Below are positions 1 through 12,537 of a stretch of 64,000 nt of DNA, piece after piece. How positions within the stretch are numbered: position 1 is the stretch's first letter; each line of letters opens with the position of its first letter. The stretch comes from Fomes fomentarius (lineage: Eukaryota > Basidiomycota > Agaricomycetes > Polyporales > Polyporaceae): assembly GCA_022606135.1 (NCBI GenBank), contig JABYQN010000010.1, positions 682,001 to 746,000 of the forward strand. Direction: 5' to 3'. The position numbers and the translations under genes were made by a program. Below the pieces are notes generated by a model. That model worked only from the letters and a program-made list of their open reading frames with translations. It was not told the origin of the DNA and ran no database searches.

Positions 1-882
1 GAAGACTCAGGACTGAGACTCGGCCAGGGCCAGGCCAGCGAAGCCGAGAGAGGTGGAGGGGTGGAGGGATGGAGGCACAACACCAACCGAACGAGGAAGA
101 AGGCAAGGCCCAGGAGAGCTTAGCACCCCCACAAGCTCGTGATTGTGCACATCCACACCCAACAAGCCACCCCGGCAGTCATGCACTCTTGCAGTCTTGC
201 ACGCACGGCGGCCGAGACTGTCCGAGAAGTGCCACAGCGTCCGGCATCCTATCCACATACCCACAGCGCAGTCTGCTGACCGGCCGTGGCGTGGATCTCG
301 GCGGGACGGGTTGTACGATGGTATGGTGGATCCTGGGAGGTGCCCCTCTCCAGGTCCCACCCGCCCCCGAATGCGAAGCGTCCTCTTCCTTCCTGAGCTT
401 CCCGTACGTGCGTTCTCCTTATACCTCATACCGGAGCTTTCCCGAGTTTCCGACCCGCGCCTGTCCGTCCGTACCTGTGTGTTGCGCCTGCTATAGCGCT
501 GTCCCGCGAGTGCCCGTCCGTGGGATATTAGATGCTCGACGCCGATGTTGGAAGAGGGAAAATGAGAGAAAGCGATGGATGAATGCTGTCGTGATACAAT
601 GCGAGCCGTATGCAGAGGATGAGCGTGATGATGACGATGACGATGACGTAGGTGTTTACGATGCAAAGACGTGAGCCGTGTTCAGAATGCCGTACGCACC
701 GATAGTGCCAAAACAACGTGAGCCGCGAGCCGAAGCCAGGAGCCAAAGCCGAAAGCAAGGATGCGAGCAGAGACGAGTCTGGGATTCCGAGGGCTAATGG
801 GCCAGGCAAAGCATTATGGAACGGCGACGATAACGACAGACAGAGAGGCAATAGTGCGATGCAAAAAAGGATGGCGACGACC
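1..882. other. Sequence downstream of the YAP1-like gene; no gene recognised
   Basis: Open frames on both strands here (up to about 219 codons) have arginine/serine-rich, low-complexity translations, contradict each other and show no conserved motif. The part next to position 883 is probably 3' untranslated sequence and terminator of the bZIP gene. I see no gene. Confidence 0.5.
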
Positions 883-2897
883 CTACTGTTTCGCCTGGTT
901 CGCCGCCTGCCTCGCCGCGAGCGTCTCGATAATATGGTGCACGCCCTCGGGCTCGAGCACGACCTTCGTCCCGTCGCACCGCGCCTTGTTCGTGAACTCG
1001 GTGCACAGCTCGTTGATGTCCACGTCCTGAGTCCGTAGTCGCTCCGTCAGCTTCCTTGCCTAACACGCAAACACAAACAGAAAACGGGAGGAGGGAACCT
1101 ACCTTAAACTGCGGATTCGACGTGATCGTGCGCCAGGCGGTGAGCACCTCGATATTCTTGTCGCTTTTCTGCGTCTTCGGGAAGCTCGACCCCTTGCACA
1201 TCACGAACGGCGTCCCCTCGCTCGTCGCCTTCCTCAGCAGCGACACCGGCGAGAACGTAATGTCGCACGACGCGCCACCGTCCACGTTCATCTTGTCGCC
1301 TCCGCTACTTTCCGACACCGATGGCGAGCCGTGATTCGAATTCGAGCCGGGGCTCTGCCCGAACGGCGAGCTCTGGACGAAGCTCGACTGGCCCGCTTCC
1401 GAAATGGCCTTTTGCAGCTGCGCTTTGGTCTTCGGACAGTCTTCCCCGCCCCCACAGTGCGCTGACGGGCTGCCCGCACGCGCTGCTCCTGGCGATGAAG
1501 ACGAGGATGATAGTGAAGGTGTGTTCGCCGATGCGTGCGACACCGGTGATACCGAACTGGGTGTGCTCGTGAGGAGAGCCGAGAAGTCGACTCCGCTGCC
1601 GCCGTTTGTTGTCGAAAGGAAGTTGCCGCCGAATATCTGCTCGAGGGCGTCCTGGCCGCTGCTCTCTGGCGGTGTCCACTGGTCCCCTGCAAAGTCGAAG
1701 GTTGATGTGAACGGCTGTTGCCCACCGCCGTTCATCATGCTTTCTGCGGGCGAGGGCTCCACGAACGACGTGAACATTGGGTTGCTCGCGATCGTCTTGT
1801 AGTGGTCCGTACTGTACGAGAACGAGGTATCCATGTTTGTGTCCATGTCCTCGGCCGGGTTGAGCATGTTCGGGTCAAATGCTATCAGCGCATTGAAGTT
1901 GATATCGAACTGCGAGGGCGGCGATTGCGTCTGCATTGGCGACTTGCTCGGGCCCGCGCCGGGCGATGAGAAGTTAAATTGCATCGAGTGATTGTTGTTC
2001 TTATTGTTGTGTTGCGACTGTGTGTTGTTGGGCGGGGGCGCGGAGAAAGTGAACGCAGCCTGCTTGAGCATCATATTCTCGTTTTGAAGGCGCGTTAGGA
2101 GGTCCCGAAGGTTCTCGTTCTCCTGCTCGGATAACTGGTTCTTTGCCTCGAGCGCGGCAACCTTATCCTCGAGCTTGTGTGAAACGTGATTAGATTGACT
2201 TGTCCTTCTTACTGAGGCAGAGACTACTCACGTCCCGTACATGCTTTTCCTTCCGTTCTCTGAACGCGCGCTGAGCAGCGCGGTTTTGCTCCTTACGTTT
2301 GAGAAGCCGGGTCTCGTCCTATGCAGCCGCCAGAATGAAACACCGAACGCTTGACATCTTGCATCAGAAAGACATACCTGTGGAGCCCCAGGCTTACGGC
2401 GCGCACTTGCGGAGCTGGTGGTCTTTTTGCTGGATGCTACGGCCGCAGCTTGAGCAGGAATCTCGGGGGTAGAGGTGGAACCACGTACAAGTGTGCTGGT
2501 TCTTGGCGTGAGGCTCGCCCTCGCTGTCGTTATCGGCCTTGCGCTTCAAGGAACTATCTTCCTGCTGCGGCGGGGAATCCGTAGCACTAGAGGTGGAAGC
2601 ATTATTGAATACCTCTGACTGCCTGCGGGAGATGGTGGGCTCGTTGTGAGTACTTGGAGGGCTCGGGCTGCTGTCGCTTGAGGGCGGGCTGAGGTTAGGG
2701 GGAGGGAAGGCACTGATAACCTGGGGGTCAACGCCGTCCGGGTTGTCCAAAGACAGGGGCGGATTGGTGCCAACAGTGCCGGGGAACTGCTTCTGGAGGA
2801 AAGCAAGGAAGTCGTCGTCAGGGAGAGCTGAGAAGGAGTCAGGCTGCTGCGCTGAGATGTCCCAGAAGGAGTGCAAGTCTGACGTAGGGAAATTCAT
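883..2897 (-). CDS. YAP1: AP-1/Yap1-like bZIP transcription factor
   Basis: Predicted nuclear bZIP activator of the fungal Yap1/Pap1 family, which senses oxidants through cysteines and shuttles between cytoplasm and nucleus. I read five exons: 2897-2489, 2448-2378, 2318-2232, 2173-1103 and 1059-883, about 604 residues. Exon 3 carries the basic region KEQNRAAQRAFRERK (around residue 170), followed by a leucine zipper crossing into exon 4. The long serine/asparagine/glycine-rich middle holds scattered cysteines (HCGGGEDCPK, SCDITFSPV, VMCKG) that may be the N-terminal redox cluster. Exon 5 encodes the C-terminal cysteine-rich region INELCTEFTNKARCDG, where the nuclear export signal of this family lies. 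The ATG at 2897 opens MNFPTSDLHSFWD. The second intron-sized gap (2449-2488) is only 40 nt, but it has GT-AG ends and restores frame into KKTTSSASARRKPG just before the basic region. Family assignment is firm; target genes are unknown. Confidence 0.93.
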
Positions 2898-5858
2898 GAC
2901 GGACGGGGAACGAGGACGCGGAGGGTAAGTGTGAGACTGAGAGGGCAATCTGTGCGGCAGGAGCTTGAGGTCGCTGAGTAAGCAGAGTTGTCGGGGGTCG
3001 TAGGAGTGCGACGGGCGGGCGGGAGGTCGCTGCTGAGATGGAAAACTGGTCAGCAGAGACGGCCTGGCGATGAAAAAGGTGGCAGGGAGAGATGGGAGGG
3101 AGAGGGAGATGGTGGAGGCAGGAAGGAAGCGGACTGAAGGTCTCTGAAGCGGGATCCAGGTCGGGGAGCGCCAGTCCCATCGGGTACCGCCGAGGGGAGT
3201 TGCGCAAGCTTTCGAGCCGCTCCGCCGCGATTCCCGCTCGGTCTTGATGCGACTCTGGGCTGACAAAGAGGATACCAGTGACTCCTCTTTCGCTGCCGAC
3301 GGTTGCCCCACAAGCCCAGCGCAAGCCCCCGACATGCAGAACGTCGTCTTTCCCGTCCTCCTTCTCGCCCTGCAGCCTTTCCGTCTCCTTTGCCCCAAAC
3401 TGCGCCTCCGTTTGGCAAGTCTGCACCACGACGATATCTTGCCGCACCCGTGTCTTTCCTTTCCACCACCCACTCTGTTCACCGACAGAACCCGGCGCGG
3501 CATCTCTCTCATTGGTGCACCCGCCCCAAAGATCTCCAAGAACCCATGATCACCCTAACGTACCCATCCAATCAATATACATTCCTATGCGCCCATGCCC
3601 GGATACGTGCCGCGCTCCTTTTTCGACAGTCCTGTTTGTTCCACAAATCTCGGACACGCTCTCCGACAGGCGCACAGCTTCCCTTTCGGACTCAGGAGTG
3701 TCGGGAGCAAAGTTTTCGTTCCATTCCCCGCGACATCGGCCGCACAGTCTCCTGACACTCTAACTTTTCCACCACGCAGGTTCACTCTAGCAGTGGTCGC
3801 AGGCACAGCACCGACGGCCGCAGCAGCTTGTCAGATTGAACGCACGTCCCAGCCAGCGTCCCATGGTTCACCGTGTACGCACCCTCGACTTTCGTGGCCT
3901 AGAGGACCATACATTTTACCGCGTTCTGTGTACGGCGCGGGTCGGAGTAGGAAATGAGTTACTGAGCGCGCTCGCTTATGGTCGATCATCCTGCGAAGTT
4001 CTATCGCGCGCGGCTACCGGGCAAGAGACGGTGGATATGGGAGTCAGATCTCTCGAACCCTCGACTCCCTCCTCTGTCCGTCGCGCCGAGCGCGATGGTG
4101 GCGACTTTCGAAGCCCCGATCGCGGTCGGAACGAGCGCGTTGCCCTCTAACTCACTGCGCAGAAATCGTGGTCTTGTTGAAGACAGCGGGATCTGCATAT
4201 TGCACAGCGTCTGCCTTCCTTCTCAGTTGCAAGGGGTAATATTGTACACTGATATCGATATCTTGTCCCCGCACATGCCTATAGTACCTGCGTTTATTAT
4301 CCAGTAAAGGTTCACCTATTTTGGCGCATTGGTCGACCCCAGGACTGGATAATGTCATGCTTCCCGGAGGTAAACTGCCACAATACCCGGCGCTATTCTG
4401 TCCATAACCGTTCACCTTTCCTGCTTATACCCTGCCTCCCCTACCAACCTGAGAATTTGGCTGCACATTCTTTGTACTCGTTATAGAGCAGTAAAATTGT
4501 TCCGTACGTCTCACAGTCTCAGGTGTTGGATGTATGGCGTAATTTATGGGCCACTCACACAGGCGCCCAACCGCTTACCTGACAATAGCGCTGAAGGACT
4601 CGCGTAACGAGGACGGATATGGAAGCGCCGGTGGAAGCGAGGGTTGGCGCCCGACAAAAATTGCACCTTGTGATGGCGATTATTAGGACCTCAGAGCTCC
4701 TACGCAAGAACGGACAATTTTCCATAGAAGAGGGTATGTAGATCTTTATGTGTACAAAAATTGGGGTGGAGGGGGCTGGTGGCTGTCGAGCTGTAAAAGT
4801 GTGGACAGGAGTGCGATATCGCCATAGGTACCGTTCCCTAGATTTCTCAGAATGGTCATACCGCCGGCGTCACAGGACCGCTTGAGGGAATCGCGATAAG
4901 TGACAATCTCGGCTAGTTGATGTAGCATTTATGGCCTGCGACTCCAGGCCCGAGGCTGCTCATTATGCAGGTACTCATCACAGACTGGAGTATGTTGTCT
5001 TACGGTCGGGTCGATGGCGTGCGTGTGTGTATTCAACCTTTGTTTTTTCAGCGTGTCCGCTCGTCTCGCGGTGTACGGGGAGAACGTCGACGGAGCAAAA
5101 GGTGACGACATGCGCGCCCTCAAACTAGAGTGGTCCTTACGTTGTTGAGCGTCTTGGTCAGTTCTCAGAACAACAACTACATAGTTCGCTGCATCTTCAA
5201 CTACGTACTAGCTGCTCGCCTAAAAGCGTTCCCCTTGCAACCCCACCTCAGTGCCTCGCTCAGTGACCGAAACCCGACTGAGACCTTGCTCGAAGGCCTC
5301 GATCCGCATCCATTCCGTGCTCTCTTTCCCGGCCTCAGATGGAGTCTCGGACAGTGGGCAGAGGCACCCGGAGTGGCGGCTCTCTGGCTGCCGCTTTACG
5401 AGCTGTTTCACAACCGGGTCTCGGTTTCCCACTCGGTCCGGATTGCCCCTCGGTCAGAGCCTGAGTGGGTCCGATTCCATACCCGATCATGCCCAGTGCC
5501 ACTGCTTCCGCGCCGGTGGACGCGGAGCTGCAACTTGCTGCTGCTGCCTACTTAGCCCGAGGTCGCCTCAGAGCGTCCGCTGCGATGTCAAGGTGCGACA
5601 CCAGGCAGTGGGCTGTGATATATCCTATATCCCGATCGGCGTGAAGTCCGTCGCCTGTATTTTTTGGTCTGCTTCTTCTCTGCCCACGAGGGTTCTGGGA
5701 CCAGTGCTCTTCGCGTCCGGTGCTTGCTTCCTTTAACTCTACTGTGCGTGATCTAATAGACGCCTCGGAGCTTGGCGTAGGCCAAGTTCTATCACGAGGG
5801 GCAACAGCCAAAGCTGCCCCCCGGAACAGGCGTGGAATATGGGCGAGAATGGTCTCCT

Positions 5859-5896
5859 ATTCCGGTCCTGAATGGTTTGGGAGATCGGACCGGAAT
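5859..5896. repeat. Short inverted repeat with a second related copy about 105 bp downstream
   Basis: ATTCCGGTCC at 5859-5868 is repeated as its exact reverse complement GGACCGGAAT at 5887-5896, giving a possible 10-bp stem with an 18-nt loop. A related block beginning ATTCCGGACCTGAATAG at about 5964 shares the loop words (CCTGAAT, GTTTGGGA) and ends TTTCCGGAA. These could be ends or internal repeats of a decayed mobile element. No coding sequence is attached. Confidence 0.45.
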
Positions 5897-8352
5897 CTGG
5901 GTAAGTTGGATAAGTAGTTGATATTACTGGACCCTTTCGGACTTTCAACTGCCTTGTATGCGGCATTCCGGACCTGAATAGTTTGGGAACATTTCCGGAA
6001 CAGGAGACCCATCCCGGTCAATTATAGGGCAGAGCTTTTGCCATTGCCCGTCGTGTATGCTATAGCCTCCAAGGCACGCTTTGGTGTGTATGATGCCGTC
6101 CTTATTCCTCCAGTGGCAATCTCATTATCTTTCAGCTTTCAATACTTAGTTTGACTCCAGTTACGTCGGACTTGCTTGGACTCGGACGTTGCCCGCCGCC
6201 CGCGGCCGCCGTGTGTACAAGTAAGTGCATCACAGTGGTTGCGTTCCCGGGCCGAAGTGAGTACATATTTGAACCGTGCACAGCCTCCCCCGCCATGATC
6301 CATTCATTTGCCTTCCAGACTGTACTAGGATCGTGGTGCTCTGGATCCTGATCAACCTGCCCTGAGCGCGAGATGTGGTCAGTATTCAGTAACTCAGGTA
6401 CTCAATGCTGATCTTCGATTCTGTGCATCGCTCCTCGTACTTACTGCGGGTTTCATCACCAACAGACAAAAATATATCAAGTGAAAGCAGCTTAACAGCT
6501 AACGTATCCCGTAAGTACCCCAGCTCGAGTCATTTGTGCTCCGCCAACAGCCTGATTCCACCTCGACCCTGTAGTAGGTGCCGACTCGCACTCGACGTTC
6601 AACCCTGGCCGACGCGACGCGCGGCCTGGTGCTCTCCCGGCACGCACAATTCGTATCCGTAACCGTGTACATACGTAAGTAACGTGTCGAATCTTCTCCT
6701 GGTCCAGCGAACGTAAATGTTCTGTGGAAGAACATCAAGGGTCCACATTCAGACGTCAGTCCCTTCTCCAGTGCTGGGTGCGCGCATCGCGCCCAGCTGC
6801 GATCTATCGACCGTCGCCCTCCGAAGACTCCGCTATGTATATCAGCTAGTACATCAACAATTGCAATGGCGCGCCGCTGAGCAGGAGCACGGCCTGCAGG
6901 CTGCCGAGACCCTAGCGAATTCAATCCACGTCGGACTCGCGCGACCCACACTGGCCTCCGCTTTTTTCTTGCCCAGGGCTCAGGGCCCGGGCTGGAGTCA
7001 CCCCGCGTAGAGAGGCGATCCAAGTTTGGCTCAGGTGCGTTACGCCCTGGGTGCATAGATACAGCAACACGGTACGCCGAGTACTTGGTATGCATCATGG
7101 GTGGCCCTTGCCACAGACATTATGAAGTATTCGCGCAGGTTGTATATATAGCGATGATGCGTCTGAAGCCTCGCCCGTTGGGGGCTGTTCTGACTTGCCG
7201 TAAAGGCCGAAAGAATGGGCACTTCCGATTGTGTTTTTTTGGCGGTGCGTTGGACTCTCTTGACGACGACTGGAGCTTGAGAAGAAAGATGGACTTTCAC
7301 TTTACGACGACAGCGCTTGTTCCAGACATAGCGGATATATGCATAAAGCCCCTTCAGCACAATACTCGGCCCATGAGCCTGGTGCTGTCATTGCGGCCAA
7401 GTGGGCGACCTCCGAGCTCGACAGGGTGCGCGTGACATCCGCACTGCATCGTCCCCACCGTCCCAGTGGATCCACACAGCAACTTCCGCCCTAGTACCAC
7501 TACCACAGCTCAAACCCCACTGGCACGAGTCGACAGTGGGCATGCCAGTGCATTACCCCGCACAACGCTCGATGGCGGATCGTGGGCCCTGGGGCCTCGA
7601 GGCCTTGGAAGGTGAGAACATGGATACCACAACAGACCGCTCCAGCGTTCAAAGCGCAGTCTTCCAACCGCACCGTGACCCGTGGACGTGCACTGGGCTA
7701 GTAGCGGTGACTGAGTTGGAACTTTAGAACTGTGACTGCGCACAGGCCACACACCCACACTTGACAGTATGCTATCACTCTTCTTCTTCTTCAAGTTCTA
7801 CGTCTTTCGGTTCGAACCTTTCACAGCCCGCCAAGGGGAGTACCGCTCGTATGTGTTGCATCCTAAGGATTCGAACTTCTGACGGGAATAGTATGTGTAG
7901 GTTCTGCGGTAGCCGAGAGCTTTTCGTCCCGTTACTTGTGTGCGGGAATACATCAGATCGCCCGTCACGGTCGTCCACGTCCTTCTCTGGTAGCGACGGT
8001 AAGCGTCCAAAGCAAACAACCTACCGCCGCGACGCAAAACTCAAGCAACGGCCGGACCCTGGCTCGATCCCATGATGGAGAGGCGGGAGGTAAAAAAAAG
8101 GGTAAGCATGCGGTTTACACGACACGTCTAACAGCGTTCTTTCGACGCGTCCGGACTCATGATATGCTTCTCCATGAGTGCACCTCTAAATGCGATCTAC
8201 ATTACTTGTGCTTGAAGGCTCGTATGTTACGTTACGCGTACGTACACCGCCATCAGCGAGCAAAGCTTCAAGTTCGAAAGCACTCGCACTGAGGCACTTT
8301 TGCTATCTGGTAAAAGAGTACCTGCCAGTGATGCGGAGTTAGTACGGTGCGG

Positions 8353-8364
8353 TGGTATCAGAGC
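8353..8364 (+). mobile_element. Primer-binding-site-like motif of an LTR retrotransposon (possible relic)
   Basis: TGGTATCAGAGC is the usual primer-binding-site core of many Copia-type LTR retrotransposons that prime from initiator tRNA-Met. It stands alone here. I find no clear LTR ending in CA just upstream and no gag, protease, integrase or reverse-transcriptase frame downstream, so at best this is a remnant. A chance match cannot be excluded. Confidence 0.25.
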
Positions 8365-10593
8365 TGGGTGCCATGTACACGCCGGATGGGGCTCTTCAGA
8401 ATTCCAAGGTCCGAGAACTTGAAGGGCCGTTGATAGTGGTGTTTCGAGATGGCTTGGATGCGAATAGACACAAGTTACAGACCGTGCGGCGCCCAATCGC
8501 TCGTTCTTCCGCTCGCAAAGTCGCCGTGCGCTACCCGTAGAGCTTTCCACCGAACCCGAGCACCCCGCGTCCGAGTCGTAGGTGCTCCCGGTGGGATGAT
8601 CATCCACATATGAATTTGCCAGTGTCCGCCGTGATTCTTGGTGAGCCCGTCGATCCAGCGGCGTTTTCCGTAACAAGACTCAGTGCCAGTACCTTCAGCC
8701 TCGACTCCGTTCGGACGGCAATTTACCGGCCGGCGGCGATCGTAGAGAGTATGCAAAATATTCTTTAGGGGCTGACGAGTTCCTGGCAAGGCAGGCTGGC
8801 TGACCATGGGACGAGATTTGGTGACTGACTGGGAGTGGATCGATCACCTCGCTGGATCTGTAGAAGCACTTGAGGGGGAACCTGAGCCTGAGCCGCAGGG
8901 ACTGTTCCGATCCGTGGCCAATATCGTCGATGTAACTGCGGCGTGCATCATGGTCGATCGTAGTAAGTACTTGTGATCAAGCTAGCGGCCGATGTGAGCC
9001 TCCACGAGATGCCAGTGCCAGCCGGCGATCCACACCCGATCCGGTGTCCTTCCGCGTTGAACGAGGTACGAGTGATTCCCCACATCGATATCCGCCTCGA
9101 TAGCCACGATGTAGTGCCACCTTTGCGCCTCTGTGACGGCGGGGACGTAGTACAGTTTCTGATTGCAACGTGAACGTGGTGATAAGGTTATCTGAGTCCA
9201 CCGGGTATGTACGTAGAGGGCGTGTTCTGGAAATAGTTGTTAGAATTGGAAGTGAGTGCCAAAGATAGTCCGTTGTCGGATTTGTGGCGTTCCCTGGCAG
9301 CGGGTTGACGATACGACAATAACACCTTCTAGATCTGGCACTATGGCAGGCGGCATGATCCCCATGATGGGCCATTTCTACCACTGGCGTTGAGAAGAGC
9401 TGGCAGAACACAGACAGATGTCTCTCGGTTGCGTTGATCATATTTTCCGGTGCCCCTCGTATGAACTTAGCTTCTCATAGTGTACTTCGGATAGCATACC
9501 ACAGCCTATCATCGACAATAGGCAGTTGTGACATGCTCGGTACTGAGATTCTGATTTCTGCTCGTTCGAGTTAAACGTGTCAACTGACCTTACTCTATCG
9601 GTAGCACACCCCGGCGCCGCTAGTCCTCCACATTCCATCCAGAACGAACAGCAGCCGCTCAATTCCGAAAAACACTGACTCTATTACTTACAAATTTTAG
9701 ATCTCTCTGTGGATCCGGACTTATTCGGCTGACACCCGCTTCCTGATCACGATCATGAAAGCTCCGCTGGCGTGATTTGCATTGGTCGGTAAGTGCGAAT
9801 CTGTGCGATCAATCTCTGTCTGTACTTACATATAAGTATACATAGCTGTCTTCATAGTTTCGCCGCGAGTGCGATCAGAAGCCAAGTATGGAGTTCCTGA
9901 AGAGGGCTCGCAGTGGACGATGTTCCGGGCCTGGGATCCGAGCGGCACGGAGTTTCGGTCTTGGCTCCGAAAGCCTAAAAGCTGACATCGACAATATTTA
10001 TCATCATCATCATGGAGACTCCGTGACCAGGTGAACAGGAGTCTCCCAGAGTGAGTCCAGAATCTAGATGTGACATCAAGGAGGCTGTGCTAACTGGCTG
10101 GTAGTAGTTCTTCGGAATAGGACAAGTCAGCCCACAAGTTTGAAACGGAATACTAGTCATCGACAGGAGGAAGAAAATGTGTCGGATAGCCTATTCAGAA
10201 AGGATACAGTGCATTATGAGTGTGTCAGGTATCGTAGCGTAAGTATATGGGCAGCGTTCTGATGGACGACGGGAGTGTGCGACGGCGGAGCGAAGAACGT
10301 GGAAGAGTGCATGTAAGTGGGTAGACAATTGGATGTGCGTAGTAGTAGATGGACGTGGGTACAGGAAGTGAGGTACAAATAGGGGTAATGCGAGGAAATT
10401 CCGAAGGGGGGAGGAGGAAGAGGTGTCGCATGTGGAAGGAATCGGATGAGAAGCGAGGGCTAACGAACAGGAAACAAAGAAAGACGGTCGAGAGAGGATA
10501 GGTGGTCTGGAAATTGAAGGGGATTCGAGGCTCTCTGCGCGCGATGTTCACTATGAAAACACGTCAGCGATGCGATTATCTAATAAACACGGA

Positions 10594-12537
10594 TCAACTT
10601 GCGTAGTACTCAATCTCAAGCTGAAGTGACAAGAAGCATCAATATTAACCCGCTCTTCCGCGATTTGTGTCCTGGGTACTCACGAACAAGAATGCGACCG
10701 AGCGTGGCCACCGTATGTGCAGCCCTGTCGGGTTGTATATCTGCACATTCAGCTCGTCGATGAGTTCCTTCAGCCGCTCCATCTCCTGCAAAACCCGAGA
10801 GCAACCGTTGAGTTATCCAGGGTGACCTGATGGCTGAGGACACAACTGAGGAAGTGTGCGTACTTTCTCGTAATGCGTCTTCTTGACGGCGCGTGATACC
10901 TGCAAGCTGAAAAATGCAAGCGCGTTGTCGACGAACGCGTGCGAGAGACTGTGTGCGGAGAGGAGGATCTCGTTTATGGCGTTGATCATCTCGAGGAACT
11001 GTGTCGGTGTTATCTGCAGTAGAATGAGCATACGCATATGAACTGATTCGCTTATGCAGCGCAAGAAGGGCTCCTCTTTAAGATGGCTGGTGCAGAGGAT
11101 AGCCATCTGCGACGAGATGGCTAAATGCCAGGGTGGTGTTGAAAGAGCCACATTCCACTGCGCAAGACAAGAATAGAGCAAACAGGGGAAGGTACGAATA
11201 CTCACCCGTCCTTCGAGCTCCAGAGGATATACCGGCGTGAACTGCGGCAGCTCTCCGCCAGTATAATCCCGCTCTATTCGAACGACCTCCCTCGGATGGT
11301 GCACGCCAATCTGCCCACACGGCTCCGTGCCATACGCCGCGTCCGGTGGTGGCGGACCAAAGTAGTACGCAGAATGCGGGACCCGTGCACTGTGACTGCA
11401 AGCCGCAAAGCGGTAACAGAGCGATACGGAACAGAGACGATCCAATCAGTCCACCTGTCAGTAGCCACACCCTTCCCTCTCATGCAGAAGTACGGAGACG
11501 CACCTCCGCGGCTTGTTCCCGGTCCCGTTCCCGTTCCCGTTTCCAAACTCGTGCACCCTCTGCGCCCTCGCACCCGACAACTCGAACCTCTGCGGACTCG
11601 CCCGCCCGTTCCTCCTCCCGCCGCCCCCACCCAGGCCCAGGTCGCCATCCAGGTCCAGATCCGTGTCGTCCCCATCCTCGCCTAACACTCTCCGCCCGTT
11701 CTCCAAGTCCCGGTCGCTGTCCCATGGCGGTGGCGACGGCGGGTGCAGCGCCATCCTCAATGGGTGCTCCTGCACGCCCTCCCCTGCCCCTGCCCCTGCC
11801 CCTGCTGCTGCTGCTCCTGCACTTGCTCCTCCGCCTGAACCTGAACCTGAACCGTACAGCGTCGGGTCGGGGCTGTCTGACCGCCTGCCGGGATGCACGA
11901 TGGTGATGTCCGCGTCCGTCATGTCCGTCACGTCCGAGTCCCTCGGCATTCCCTCGTCCGCCGCTTTCCTCCTCCCTCCCTGCTCGTTTCCTTTCCCTGT
12001 CCTTTTCCCTTTCCCTTTCCCTCCCCCTTTCCCATGCCCGTCCGAGTCTGAACCGGAGCCGGAGTCGGAGTCAAAGTCATCATCCGCACGGAGAGTCCTG
12101 TCCGGGTCGTCTCCCCGGATGTCTATCACGATCGACTCCGCCGCGTCGTCACGGTGGCCCATCTCTGGTTCTAGTTCTGGTTCTAGTTCTGGTTCAGGAG
12201 GGTTGCGATTCTGATGGTGTTGGAGGTGCTGGACGAAGACCGGGTCCTTTGGGGGCGGGGTAGGGGGCACGGGTGAAGGGCTTGCGGAGACGGTGAGGAT
12301 GGTCTGTGCCTGCGCATACGCCTGGGCCTCATGTGCGTGTCCTGCGGGGGCTAATGCGGCAGGTTCGTGCGTCGCCGCGTGCGATTGCGCGTGCCCTGGG
12401 TGTGGGTCCGCGTTGCCATTGCTGGCGGCGCTGTTGCCTGTTTCATCTTGACTGGCGTTCGCTTCTACTTCTTGTGCTTGTGCGTCTGTGGAAGTCGGAG
12501 GCGAGGGCGAGGGCGAGGGCGAGGGCGGGCGCGACAT
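10594..12537 (-). CDS. ERF4: Erf4/Golgin-A7-type subunit of Ras palmitoyltransferase
   Basis: Predicted accessory subunit of the DHHC palmitoyltransferase Erf2-Erf4, which palmitoylates Ras on ER/Golgi membranes. Five exons: 12537-11504, 11395-11206, 11013-10864, 10785-10684 and 10620-10594, about 500 residues, all junctions in phase. The conserved domain is the C-terminal third: RIERDYTGGELPQFTPVYP, LEGRITPTQFLEMINAINE, then SLQVSRAVKKTHYEKEMERL, ending LEIEYYAS. The first ~345 residues are disordered: proline-, glycine- and serine-rich, with acidic EPELEPELEPE repeats and a lysine/glycine tract (KGGGKGKGK). That extension is far longer than the compact domain itself. I chose the ATG at 12537 (MSRPPSPSP); an upstream in-frame ATG at 12651 is possible. 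No Erf2 catalytic partner is in this window. Confidence 0.88.

Larger units (their letters stand above)
2898..10593. other. Promoter of YAP1-like gene, then a gene-poor stretch
   Basis: The first several hundred bases, rich in CT on the minus strand, are probably the promoter and 5' leader of the bZIP gene. Beyond about 4 kb I see no conserved protein in any frame. The stretch holds a pair of related hairpin-like repeats near 5859-5896 and 5964-6000, a short dispersed repeat at 7531-7556 and a 12-nt match to a retrotransposon primer-binding site at 8353-8364. It reads like old, decayed repeat sequence. Confidence 0.45.

Noticed and set aside
7845..7890. tRNA-like B-box words (GGTTCGAAC at about 7809 and GTTCGAATCC on the minus strand)
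   Set aside because: The flanking bases do not form a T-stem or an acceptor stem, so no tRNA gene is supported. The same holds for TGTTCGAACCC near 27010.
11513..12214. Plus-strand frame of 233 codons opposite the ERF4-like gene
   Set aside because: It is the mirror of the repetitive first exon (proline/serine runs) and has no independent evidence.
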